DNA of 64,000 nt, taken from Takakia lepidozioides (lineage: Eukaryota; Streptophyta; Takakiopsida; Takakiales; Takakiaceae). The translations under genes were made by a program, and so were the position numbers. Under the pieces are notes generated by a model, which was not told the origin of the DNA, did not search any database, and saw only the letters and a list, made by a program, of their open reading frames with translations. The DNA is taken from contig CM060731.1 in assembly GCA_030704615.1 (NCBI GenBank), positions 48,978,001-49,042,000 on the forward strand, given 5' to 3'. Shown one piece after another: positions 50,490-61,020 of this stretch. Within the stretch, counting starts at the first letter, position 1. Each line of letters opens with the position of its first letter.

Positions 50490-50705
50490 GCTACCCTAGT
50501 CAATATATGAAACGAAATGTTTGTTTTGTTTTGTTTTGTTTTGTTTGTAGCGTTGTTGAGATCTCCCAAACTGCAAGGCCCAGCGCTTGGTATTTGGTCC
50601 AATTGGAAAGCCCTCGACAAAGAAGGGTGCAGGGGCTTGGTCTCATGATTTTTGGACCTCCGGTGTGGGAGATGTGGAATTCCAAGTACCTTTGGTTGCT
50701 GGAAA
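50490..50705 (-). repeat. Right arm of a long inverted repeat
   Basis: Reverse complement of 49908-50105 with roughly 10-15% difference and a longer GTTTT repeat. Short direct repeats (AAATTCACAAAAAATAG) lie at 50206 and 50704. Confidence 0.88.
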
Positions 50706-50739
50706 TTCACAAAAAATAGCGAAAATGGCAAAGTGGGCA

Positions 50740-51294
50740 TAAATGGTGCCTACTTGGCCCAGTCACAATGCGTGATCGTGAGTTTGCAGTGATCCACCCA
50801 CAAATGGTGCTGGAGGGTGAGATCTGAAGCAACGTGGACATGGTTGACGCAAGCAATATGGAGTCAACCTCTGTCACAAATGTGTCCATATGCTTCTGCA
50901 CAACCCAGGGTTCATCGGATGTTAGAGATCTTAGCTCAGAATATGCAAACTGCAAGGAATATTGTACAATGTGTTACCCAGGCCCACTCATGTAACTAAT
51001 ATCAAATCCACAATATGTATGGGTTGCTTATATAGGGGTCCAAAATAGAATGCTGTTTAGAACAATGTGGATTGACGTTGAACCATTGTTCATTTCATGC
51101 ATAATGTAGAGTATGCCCTAAACAACCAGTGACCATTATCTGATTTGCATTCAGCAGGCAGCACATCAAATCTTTTACATGTTGTCAGAATCATGAAAGT
51201 TGATGGAATACTGTGAAGAGACAGTGAAACCTTTAAACTAACTATTTCCAAGCTGGTATTCCCCTCCTAGGACTGAGCACTAAGTACGGAGTCA
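50740..51294. other. Non-coding, nothing recognised
   Basis: No motif-bearing frame on either strand. Confidence 0.4.
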
Positions 51295-53640
51295 TTATGA
51301 ATGTTGCAGAATTCTTATCCCAAGCTGGCTCCCCCCAGTAATCCGCAGTGAGCTGGCCTGCACCATAAGGAGCCAGTCGTCATCCATCCTGGGATACTCC
51401 ATTTCCTTTCTCCAATATAATGACCAAATCTCTAAGGACAAGCACAACAATACAACCATAGCAAACCCAGGAGGGCCTATATATACTGTCAACTTTTAGT
51501 ACAAAGTGTAGGGCACATTGATATGTAAGCTCCTGCAAAATTCGCACCAAAGAAGGTTGAATTGTTCATATACCATTGAAGTATTACTATGCTCAGAGAT
51601 GCACCTGAAAGTACATGCCATTATGGACCTTGATGTGGACCATGAACGGATTATTGGGGTTTTGTATAATGCTGAATGTCTCCCATGTACTCTCTTCTTC
51701 TCTCTCATACAACATCATGTTTGGTTGTGCAAGTGTTGGAGGCTTGAGGTGGAGGAAGAAAAAGTATGTACATTAAGCAGTATCCTGACCACAGACCAAG
51801 GCTCCGCTTCCATCGTGTAAGTGGGCCTGCACTTGGAAGACCTGGGATTCAGCCTCGGTGTTTCACGCAAAGATTCACCCCAACATTGTGGGGAAAGGAG
51901 GGTCACAACTATGGGCGTCGCCTCCAGCAACTGTGGAAAATATGACAGCCACAGAAGGAAGAGGAAAGAAAGTACATACCAGAAGCCCCAGACAACAGAG
52001 AGACCTACCTTAAAAGTCTCCCATGCACAAGCAGACGCGCGGACTACCACCGCTTGACCACCGCCTCCTTCGGCGCATACAAACGTCCCCAGCGTAGCAG
52101 ATTGTAGTGTAATCCTTGCTCCATCCTACGAAGACCACATTCCCCATCATCACCATCCTACCGAGACAGAATTTGATGAAACTATCTGCTGACAGGAACG
52201 CCCCCATCAAAAGAAGACAAACCAAATGAAAACATAAAGCAAATTGCGGGTTCGATTAAAACTGAGATCAATCGCAGAATCTGCCTAACCACATCAAAAG
52301 ACATTGGGGGCGGGTCAAAACCGTAATGCGTCTCTCTCAACTGTCGCAATTAGAAGGGATCTTTGAACCAGAAGACCTTTGCAAATCACCAGGGATTATC
52401 TTGCTAGATTTGAAAACAACTGCCTGGATTAGGTCCCTGGCACAAATGGAACCTAAGAAGTTACCCGGTTTCTGGCTCTGCATTCATTTCCAGTAGGTAT
52501 TGCAACATGGAAAATGTGGAGAGCCTCACTCTGGTTATCAAAACTATTCTGCTTCCTCACTTTGCATATCAAAACTTAAAAATCAATGATCAGAGATGTA
52601 TTTCAAACGCTTGAATGTAATACAACTTTGCATGCACACAATTCTATTCCACCCCAACAAAAACCAAAGAAACATCTTCAAAAGCTACTGGGAGATTGTT
52701 GACACTGGACATGCCATCAAAGGGAGAGAATTGCATATCAAATGGAGAGATCTTGAAGCAATTATCTATGACCACTTCTGGCACTTTTGGAACACTAAGA
52801 AGATTTAAGCTTTCGAATGCTGCTAGGCCGCCAGGCGCTGAGCTCCTTGACGATGTCTGCAACAGTGGGTTTGGCCCCACTTCCAGCCACCAGCCATTGA
52901 ATGTCAATTTCCGATTACGATAAAATGTTATCATGGTAAGGATGGTGTTTCCTTACCCGCGATCTTCCATTCAGGCAACATAATAATGATTTGAGAAACA
53001 TAGACGCAACAGTAATTAGTGAACATTCACTTCCGCACAAAGGCATTAAGAGCAGTTGCAAACTTGCCCCAACTCACCTGTCAACACATGCTCGAAATAC
53101 TTATGAGACACCCCAGCAACCAAATGCCGGTAAGGAGCACGCACGTAGACATACCTTGAGAAGAAAGGGGCGGAACCACTCGTACTAGCAAGCGCTGGTC
53201 CTGTTCGAACTGGTGTGTAGAGCAAGAGGGGAGAGGTTTCCAGTCTTCACCAGAGAGATAATAGAGCTGGGATTCGGCTGGTACATCGGGCTGGTTTCTG
53301 AGCTTGTCAATCATTTGACCAAGGGTGGGTAGTTCTACGAACCCCAAAGTGCAACAGGTGGAATGATTCTTGTGGGCACTCTCCGATGCACCCACTGGGT
53401 CTGCTGGAGTTGAGATGGCATAGGACAAACGGACCTTATCTGGCGGCAACCCAAAGACATCTCCATCGTGGTAGATGAACCACCCATCTTCTGAGAGTAG
53501 ATATCAATCGTCAGCTGTGCGGCAGCCAGTTCTGATATCTCTGTGCAGACAAGGTCATGCAATGGAATGGAAGGCGGAGACCAAGCAAAGGACGCTGACA
53601 ACCGAAAAGGAGCGCAAGAAGCGCACTCCAAATTCGATTC
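51295..53640 (-). other. Possible unidentified multi-exon minus-strand gene
   Basis: Several minus-strand stretches look protein-like. 53449-53158 contains LGQMIDKLRNQPDVPAESQL and RLLVRVVPPLSSQ before a GT donor. 52892-52795 reads GSGAKPTVADIVKELSAWRP then stops. 52020-51920 holds a strongly hydrophobic run (FWYVLSFLFLLWLSYFPQLL). 51478-51413 holds another (FAMVVLLCLSLEIW). Together they could be a gene for a membrane protein, but I cannot join the exons convincingly and recognise no family. Confidence 0.25.
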
Positions 53641-54329
53641 CCACAGGCGGATACTTGAGGAAAAGGGCCTGTATCACAGTTAGAAGTAGCCGCTGAGAGA
53701 GGAATGTGAGGACACAGAATTATCTACCTTTTCTGTCACTAGAGATATTCACATGTACAGAGCACACTCGGGTACACTATCTTCTCGAAAGAAGCTGCTG
53801 ACACCTCTAGAACTTGCAGCTTCAACCTTGGGTTGGACCCTCAGCACAGTTGCACCCCTGGGACATGCAGGTGGAGCACTCAATCCACCCTGTTTAACGG
53901 TCAAGAGCAGCCAGTAATCCGTACGTATGTAACGCCAGGTACCTCACGGACAGCCGAAATGCATTTAAGCCTGTGATAGGGAGGCCCACGTCAGACGAAA
54001 TGAATAAAGAGACACAATCAGAGGAGAATCTATGAGCGTCATATCCTTCTTCTCTCTCTCCTCAAGGCAGGTTCACACGATAGAACTCCGTCCGTCCCAT
54101 CGGGACGTGGCGGCTGCAGCGGGTGTGGCGGGGCGGGGTCCACCCTCGAGGAACGTTACGGCGAGGAGGAGACGAACGGCCTTGGCCATCGTAGGTACCC
54201 CTTCCTTCCCCGTGGCTATTCATGGCTAAACCTGTGTGTAGGGTTTAGCTGGAGGTCTCTTTGTGAGAGCTACTTTTGTTCTTGCGCAGGGTTTAGGGTG
54301 CTTTCACGCGCGACGCCTTCGTCTTTGAA

Positions 54330-54690
54330 ATGAAAGGTCCAACGGAGCAAGTCGGGTGGACTGTGGAGGAGACGTATGGTTTGTTGGAGGCTTTTGAAGA
54401 ACGGTATGCGCACATCAAAAAAGGAAATTTCAGGCCATCATTGGGCTGCCATTTTCAATAACGTGAATGTGGTCAAACATCCAGGTGCTCCAGAGAAAAC
54501 TGCCAAACAATTGAAAGGAAAGATGGACAACTTGAAGAGACATTATCATGAGGAGAGGGACAAGTGCACTTCCACAGGAGCAGTGCCTTCTAAATGGGCC
54601 ATACTTTTCGAACATGGAACAAATTTTTGCTACAAATCCGAAAACAGGTGGTGTACCGGGTGCTACCCCATAAGATCGGCCACTTTTCTC
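54330..54690 (+). pseudogene. Trihelix (Myb/SANT-like) DNA-binding protein with two frameshifts
   Basis: ATG at 54330, then GWTVEETYGLLEAFEERYAH: a trihelix-type start (W-x-x-x-E-T-x-x-L). The frame breaks near 54425-54432, beside an AAAAAAGG run, and continues one base over with HHWAAIFNNVN and KTAKQLKGKMDNLKRHYHEE, the second and third helices. It breaks again near 54605 and resumes with MEQIFATNPKTGGVPGATP and stop. All pieces line up with one 120-residue trihelix domain. Plant transcription factors and some transposon-derived proteins carry this domain. A sequencing error at the A run could explain the first break, not easily both. Confidence 0.65.
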
Positions 54691-55150
54691 ACTGGCAAGT
54701 TGTGTGCGAGTCTAATCAAAACAAGGGCTTCTGCGTGTTTAGGGTGAAGAGGGGTTCACATGGTAGTGATTTGCTTTTCAATGAACGGTATCAACAGACT
54801 CACCAATTTCAAGAAATTGATATGAGTCATACAGTATTCTTTTTTCCACCGTGAATCGAGCATGTCATCTCCAAGCTCTGGCCAAATTCAACAATGGATG
54901 GTCTCCAACAAAACATATTGTCTAGGTAGTTTCCACCAAGTTTTGTTGCATCTTCGTCTCTTTTTTCTTCTCTCCAAAGTCTTGCAAGCCATGGCAGCAA
55001 ATATACATAATGTAAACGGAGTAAAAGAAGAAACCCCTTCAAGCTCATCTTCACCGACATCTAAGCCAAAGATTAACCAAAAAATCAAATAAATATGCTT
55101 CATGTACACCTAGTACTAACTGTCATAAACAGCTTATACACTTAGTACTC
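54691..55150. other. Downstream of the trihelix remnant, uncertain coding relic
   Basis: A plus-strand frame at about 54705-54850 (GFCVFRVKRGSHGSDLLFNE) looks protein-like but is unidentified and ends in TGA. Confidence 0.3.
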
Positions 55151-55151
55151 T

Positions 55152-55577
55152 CTGTCACGGACATACCCCAGAGGAACTTACCAGGAGTAAATACTAGAAG
55201 TTATCAAGTTACCATGTTACCGGAAGTTACCATGACTTACCATGATTTATCATGATTTACCATGATTTATCATGATCTACCATGATTTACCATTACTTAC
55301 CAAGTTATCGGGAGTTTACCAAATTACCAAGAGTAACTTGGAAAACTGCTCATGAAGCTTCATTTGGAGGAAACTCCTCCATCAAGATACCTCATTTGTT
55401 TAAGGAAGCTTCTCCATCAAGAAACCTCCATAGGGGAAGCTTTTTAAGAAACTTCTTAGTAGCCAGTATATATAGGAGACAAGACTGGACACTCTTCAGT
55501 CTCGCCAACACAAGTTCAAGCTACTCTTGTTCCCAGTCTCAGTACTCCAGTCCAGCTTCCAGTACTTTCACTACAAC
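55152..55577 (+). repeat. LTR-like segment
   Basis: Starts TGTCACGGACATACC, has a TATA box (GTATATATAGG, about 55460) and ends CTACAACA. Ends and promoter position resemble an LTR, but no partner LTR or target duplication is seen. Confidence 0.35.
55211..55312 (+). repeat. Tandem repeat, 12-base unit
   Basis: About seven copies of CATGATTTACCA/CATGATTTATCA with small changes. Confidence 0.85.
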
Positions 55578-55579
55578 AT

Positions 55580-56446
55580 ATCGCGGTATATATGACTACC
55601 AACCCGCGGTAGTCATGGTTTTCCTGACTATGACCATGACTTCCCTATATTTTTAGACCAAATTGTGCTTTACGTAGTCGTGCAGATGATTATGTAGTCA
55701 CGTAGTCATCCAAGGGACTACCTGGTTAGACGTTTGAATGACTACGTGATTCCGCACTTGACGGAGGGTTGGTCCACGATGGTTGACCAGCGCGAGCTCC
55801 CCACCAAATAGTTGCCTGAATGACTTCTAGTGCTAGCTTGGTACCAAAAAGTTAAAAAATTCAAAAAGTTGCTTGGCTTTATTGTCTCCTGCGCGTTTTC
55901 TTAGTAGAGAGCCAAAGAAATGTTGTGTCATGGAACACGATGATCGGAGGATATGCAGGGGCATAGGATGGAGAAGGGGCGAAGCGCAACCTGCACCGCA
56001 ACCGCAAATGTGGGCTCTTGGCTCCTGTAGTACCATGATTTGGTATTTTTCTTGATGTTTACAAGGTTCTTAGGAAAGTCAACTTGGTCTTAGCAGGCCG
56101 CACGTTTCAATCTCTGCCTGATCAGCTGCACAGTGGTAGTTCTCACAGACCAATCCGACATTACCTGACTGTAGACACAAGCAGCGCACACAGGAGGTTC
56201 TTGAGGACGGGTCTCTTGCACATGTTGGCTATGGCGCCTTCAGGGATGCCATTCAAATCAGGTAATATGATAAAACACTTGGCGGGTTTCTTTTCTGGGG
56301 TTGCTGTATTGAATGTATGCGCCAATATCGGATCCAGGCTCTTTTGCGCAATTTAGCATAAACGAATGTACTCTGGGCAAAGAAGGAAGAAAGCGCACGG
56401 GATTGTTAGACAAGGCCGATCTAAATAGTTATATGTGGCATTTAGA
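55580..56446. other. Leader of the OSB-like array, intron-type repeat
   Basis: The part from about 56007 (ATGTGGGCTCTTGG... ACAGACCAATCCGACATTACC) is the first copy of a non-coding block that recurs at about 57078, 59043 and 59489. Confidence 0.55.
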
Positions 56447-56452
56447 TCAATG

Positions 56453-56515
56453 CTGGAGCATGGAACAGCGCTGGCATAAGTTCCTTAAAGATCCTTCACA
56501 CTGGTGGGACAGTAG
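56453..56515 (+). pseudogene. PDF-motif (OSB) N-half fragment, copy 1
   Basis: Reads WSMEQRWHKFLKDPSHWWDS. The W-x(3)-F/L-x-DPS-x-WWD pattern matches the start of the PDF motif that defines plant organellar single-stranded DNA-binding (OSB) proteins. No flanking complete gene. Confidence 0.6.
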
Positions 56516-56952
56516 CTTTTACGAGGGAAGCTTTCTTCATGTAGGATAAGAAAGAGTATGAGGGAAATCTATTATGATTGTCTTGATTGTACCCCTAATA
56601 GTTAGAATCTCGCTTTGCTGTGCAAAAACTGCTTTTACTGTCCGTATCGTAGGTTGTTCTTCCTAAGCAAGGCATGAAAGTAGGATGTCCAAGGCCTTTC
56701 CTTGAAGTTTGCAAGGTACTAGGGAGGGTCGAGACTGTGGCTGCTCAGCTGCTCCCTCGTCGTTTTCACAGACCACTCCAAAATCTCCAGACTATAGACA
56801 AGTTGGTGTAAGTTTGGACATGTCCGTATGTTCCTCATTGCGTAGAGTCCAATGGAACCCACATTGAATTGTTTGAAAGCTCACTAACACTTCTTCATAA
56901 ATGAACTTGTCAAAATGTTGATGCTATTGGATTTTCGAGCACAAAGGTCTAC

Positions 56953-57030
56953 TGTGGAGCATGGAGCAGAGCTGGCATGAGTTTTTTAAAGATCCCTCAC
57001 ATCAGTGGGAGAACCGCAAATTGCAAGGTG
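56953..57030 (+). pseudogene. PDF-motif (OSB) N-half fragment, copy 2
   Basis: Reads WSMEQSWHEFFKDPSHQWEN followed by RK. Same motif as copy 1, about 500 bases further on. Confidence 0.6.
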
Positions 57031-57336
57031 GGGCTTTTTTAATGTATGATGTGAACAAGTTTTGTCCATCCTGCAAAATGTGGGCTCTTCCTGTTAGTAA
57101 TATGATTTGGTATTTTTCCTGGTGTTTACAAGGTACTTGGGGAGGGTCAGATTGGTCTTAGGAAGCTGTGCTTGAATCTATGGCAGCTCAGCTGCACCGT
57201 GGTGGCTCCTCATAGACCAATCGACCAATCCGAGATCACCTTACTGCCGACACAAGCTGCACACACACGAGGTCCTTTTGGGTTGATCGCCAGATTAATC
57301 CTACAGGGGTGAGAGATAAGCTAGCTGCTTTCATGA

Positions 57337-57422
57337 CACAAGGTCAAGGACAACGTGGTGAGGGCACCTTCTTCTTCAACACATTCCAAGCTGTTTTACC
57401 CTATTATCAGAGTCGTCCCTAA
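57337..57422 (+). pseudogene. OSB-like C-terminal exon fragment, copy 1
   Basis: Reads GQGQRGEGTFFFNTF and QAVLPYYQSRP with stop TAA. The same ending recurs at 59365, 59808 and 60625. Confidence 0.6.
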
Positions 57423-57543
57423 TTTCATGTCGAAGTCTGTAAGTTAGCTCGTAGGGTCTCTAGTGGTTTGGGGTGATTTTGACATGTAACTGCCGATGTG
57501 CCAACATGCACTTATGCAAAAACAGATAGCAGCGATGAGGAGA

Positions 57544-57990
57544 AGCTTTGGAAGGAATATTTTTCGGAATCAAGGTAAAAAGGTGAATGTCTGTTCAATT
57601 ACAAAGACAAAACAGACAACAAGATGCATCACATTTAGCTTTATTGGAATTGTCTCCCCAGCACATTTGGAAAGTTTAGGGAGTAATTCAACATAGGAAC
57701 TAGTGTGTCCTGAGTAGGGTTGAGGTGTTTGCTGAACGATTGTAGGCTGTCATTGTCAGCTGCTAGCAGCAAGGCAAGAATATATATATGATTTGTGGAG
57801 AGGCAGGGATAGAAGGAGCAGGGATTGGAGTGTGGGTCCAGATTCATCCAAGAGGGCTCGATTTCAAAACTACTTGTGATTCCCTCTGGATGGATAGCTA
57901 CAAGAAACCTACATGGATAGATGGTCAACTGGAATCAGCGGCGGCACAGTTGATTAAATCAGGCGCCTTGACCATGACCATAGTTTCCAA
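57544..57990 (+). pseudogene. OSB-like gene copy with both PDF halves, decayed
   Basis: 57544-57592 gives a frameshifted first half (LWKEYFSE... KKVNVC). 57829-57990 gives the second half, RGLDFKTTCDSLWMDSYKKP then TWIDGQLESAAAQLIKSG. In OSB proteins the PDF motif is W...P..WWDNR..K followed by a DF-K-K/T-T..-LW block, so the two halves appear to be separate exons with a 230-base intron between. OSB proteins bind single-stranded organelle DNA and restrain recombination. Confidence 0.6.
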
Positions 57991-58042
57991 AAGATGACCA
58001 AGAGAGGGAGTCCACAATGCCTCTTCTGGTAGTTTTGGGCAT

Positions 58043-59092
58043 GTGAGGATGTTATGTGAGGCAAGGCGACTAAAAGAGGCTCTACAAACTTTAAACCAAG
58101 GGGGCATTTCAGCAAATTCAGATACTTATGTCAGTCTCTTGCGTACGTGCATCAAGATGAAAGACCTGCAAGCTGGAAAGCAGATGCATACTCACATTAT
58201 CCAAAGTGGATTCAAGCCAAATGTTTTTCTACACAACACCCTTGCCAACATGTATGTTTAAGTGCAGGAGCATCGTTGATGCTCACAAACTGTTCAACAG
58301 AATGCCTCAACGATCTTTGATCACGTGGAATATAATGTTGGCAGGATTTACCAAGCATGGGTGTGGTACGAATGCTTTGGAGACCTATGAGCAAATGATG
58401 CTGGAAGGGGTGAAGCCCGACCACATCACATTTGTTTGCGTTTGCAATGTGTGTACAAGCCTGGCAGCCCTGAAAAAGGGCAAAGAGGTCCATGGTGACA
58501 TTGTCGAAGCTGGAATTGTACTAGATGTCATTCCGAACACTGCCCTGGTGGACAAATGTGGGAGCATTGAAGATGCAAAGGGGGGTGTTCGACACTATGG
58601 CTGAATATGATGTGGTGTTGTGGAACGCGTGATCGCAGGACATGCACAGCTGAAAAGGGCAAAGAGGGCCATGTTGACATCATCAAAGCTGGAATTGTAC
58701 CAGGTTGCATTCCACACGATACCCTGGTGGACATGTATGCCAAATGTGGCAACATTGAAGCTGCAAAAGGAGAATTTGACAATATGGCTAAACGGGATGT
58801 TGACAATGATCGCAGGATATGGTCAGCATGGGTGCAAGATGAAGCCACAAATGAGCAAATGTTGGGTGCAGCCGGACCGGGTCACTTTCATTTGTCTTTG
58901 GAAGGCGCGTGCGAGCCTAGCAGTCCTGGAAAGGGCAAAGAGGTCCATGGTGACATCATCAAAGCTGGAATTGTACCAGATGTCACTCTAAACAGTACCT
59001 TGGTGGACATGTATGCCAAAGGGGGGAGCATCAAGGATGCAAATGTGGGCTCTTGGGCTCCTGTTAGTACCATGATGTGGTATTCTTTCTGA
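58043..59092 (+). pseudogene. PLS-class pentatricopeptide repeat protein, frameshifted
   Basis: Organelle RNA-binding family. From ATG 58043: TYVSLLRTCIKMKDLQAGKQ, FKPNVFLHNTLANMYV; then, one frame over from 58259, RSIVDAHKLFNRMPQRSLIT, GFTKHGCGTNALETYEQMM, LEGVKPDHITFVCVCN and so on. Later repeats are in yet other frames (VPGCIPHDTLVDMYAKCGNI, PDRVTFICLWKARASLAVLE, KGKEVHGDIIKAGIVPDV). At least four frameshifts. The last repeat runs into the block NVGSWAPVSTMMW shared with the OSB-like array. The array flanks it on both sides. Confidence 0.85.
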
Positions 59093-59278
59093 TGCTTACA
59101 AGGTTCTTGGGAGAGTCAGCTTGGTCTTAGTAGGCCGTGTTTCAATCTCTGCCCGCTCACTTGTACCATGGTGGTTCTCACAGACCAATCCAACATTACC
59201 TGACTACAGACACAAGCAACACACACACAAGAGGTCCTCTTGGTTCATGGTCAGTCAAATCCTTCATAGGTCATGACA

Positions 59279-59365
59279 CAAGGTCGAGGACAATGTGGTG
59301 AGGGCACCTTCTTCTTTGACCTATTTCAGCCTGAAAATTTTCCCTCTCATCAGACTCAGCCCTGA
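59279..59365 (+). pseudogene. OSB-like C-terminal exon fragment, copy 2
   Basis: Ends EGTFFFDLFQPENFPSHQTQP-stop in the same manner as the other copies (shown as EGTFFFDLFQP, then PSHQTQP). Confidence 0.6.
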
Positions 59366-59373
59366 ATTTGTAG

Positions 59374-59445
59374 CATGGAGTAGAACTGGCATGAGTTTTA
59401 TAAAGATCCTTCTCGATGGTGGGACAACCGCAATCGCAAGGTGTG
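59374..59445 (+). pseudogene. PDF-motif (OSB) N-half fragment, copy 3
   Basis: Best-preserved first half: NWHEFYKDPSRWWDNRNRKV. It keeps the WWDNR core typical of OSB proteins. Confidence 0.7.
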
Positions 59446-59723
59446 GCTTTTTCTGAAGGTACAATGTGAAGATGTTTGTCCATCCTGCAAATGTGGGCTC
59501 TTGGCTCCTGTTAGTACCATGATATGTTATTGTTTCTGATGTTTACAAGGTTCTTGGGAGAGTCAGCTTGGTCTTAGCAGGTCGTGTTTCAATCTCTGCC
59601 CGCTCAGCTGCACCGTGTTGGATCTCACAGACCACTCCGTCATTACCTGACTACATACCCAAGCAGCACACACAAGAGGTCCTCTTGGGTTCATGGTCAG
59701 TCAAATCCTCCATGGATCATGAC

Positions 59724-59808
59724 ACAAGGTCAAGGACTGACTGGTGAGAGCACCTTCTTCTTTGACCTATTTCAGCCTGTTTTGCCCTCTCATCAGACTC
59801 AGCCCTGA
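59724..59808 (+). pseudogene. OSB-like C-terminal exon fragment, copy 3
   Basis: Reads GQGLTGESTFFFDLFQPVLP then SHQTQP and stop TGA. Near-identical at DNA level to copy 2. Confidence 0.65.
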
Positions 59809-60172
59809 ATTTGCATATTGAATTCTGTAAGTTAGCTCGTTGGGTGGATCTGTGGTGGTTTGGAGTGACTTTAACAAGTTACTGCCGATGTGGCAGCAGG
59901 AAAGTACGGCCCAAAACAAATAACAGAGATGAAGAGAAGAGTGTCACTAGTTAGCATAGAACTAGTGTCACTAGTGGACTAGTTAGCATACAAACTAGTG
60001 TGATAGGTAGGGTTGGGGTGTTTGTAGGAGAAATTCAAGCATTTTCCCTCTTATCAGTAGCGGCTCTAAATTTTCATGTTGAATTCTGCAAGTTAGCTGG
60101 TTGAGTGAACCTTTGTGGAGTGACTTTGACATGATATTGCCAATGTGACAATAGGAAAGAATCTAGAAACAG

Positions 60173-60625
60173 GTGAATATTTTTCTGACCCCAGTCAACA
60201 GTGGGACAATCACGGCAAAAAAGTGAATGCATGTTGGATTGCAGAGAATAGAAGATGTAATTGAGCATAGGAACTAGTGTGATAAGTTGAGTTGGGTGTT
60301 TCCTAGATCAATTCGAGACTTTCATTGTCAGCTGCTAGCAGCAAGGCAAGGGTGAATGCATGATTTGGGCAGAGGCATGGATAGCTAAAGGAGCAGGGAT
60401 AGAGTGTGGGTCCAGATTCATCGAAGACGGGTGGACTTCAACAAGCTCCAAATTACCTATATTGATTCCCTATGGATTAATAGCTACTAGCAACCTGCAT
60501 GGGTAGATGGTCAACTGGAAGCTACAGCAGCAGCGGCGGAATTGATAAAATCAGGCACTGCTAATGCATGCACCTTCTTCAACACATTTCATCCTATTTT
60601 TCCTTCTTATCAGAATCAACCCTAA
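60173..60625 (+). pseudogene. OSB-like gene copy with all three parts in order
   Basis: 60173-60235 holds EYFSDPSQQWDNHGKKVNA (PDF first half). 60407-60500 holds a decayed second half (VWVQIH, then DSLWINSY and a stop). From about 60500 the frame runs VDGQLEATAAAAELIKSG through ACTFFNTFHPIFPSYQNQP to TAA at 60623-60625. This copy shows how the scattered pieces belong together in one gene. Non-functional here. Confidence 0.6.
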
Positions 60626-61020
60626 GTTTCCATCAGCGTAGCTACGGCGTGAGCCAGCCCCGTGAGCCTGGGAGCTGAGCTCACGCTACAGGGAAACGTG
60701 AGCGGCACAAATCTGCTGGAGAAGCAGGTCCTATAGGCGAGGATTGCAGTAAGAGGGCCTATTACCGTGGACAAAACAAAGGGGGCCACCATGCACCATG
60801 TTTGCAATGCCTGTACGAAAAGAGGAATATGAAAATATGGCATATTTGAGCTCAGAATGATTGACACACTTTATTTCAATTCACAGATAGACGCTTACAA
60901 TGAATGGCATGTGCATTTGCTCTGGTTCCGTGAACAAAATGTATGTGTTTGTCCTAAATGCAAAGTCTTCACACGGTAACCTAGAAACCAGCATGGGAAG
61001 CAGGCATGGCTCGTATGTGT
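60626..61020. other. Gap between the OSB-like array and the MULE gene
   Basis: Contains short GTGAGC/GCTCAC inverted motifs at about 60648-60705. Similar motifs recur near 63565-63595 beyond the transposase, possibly decayed element ends. Confidence 0.35.

Noticed and set aside
55211-55312. CRISPR-like array
   Set aside because: The 12-base units are contiguous with no unique spacers, in a plant nuclear context; it is a simple tandem repeat.
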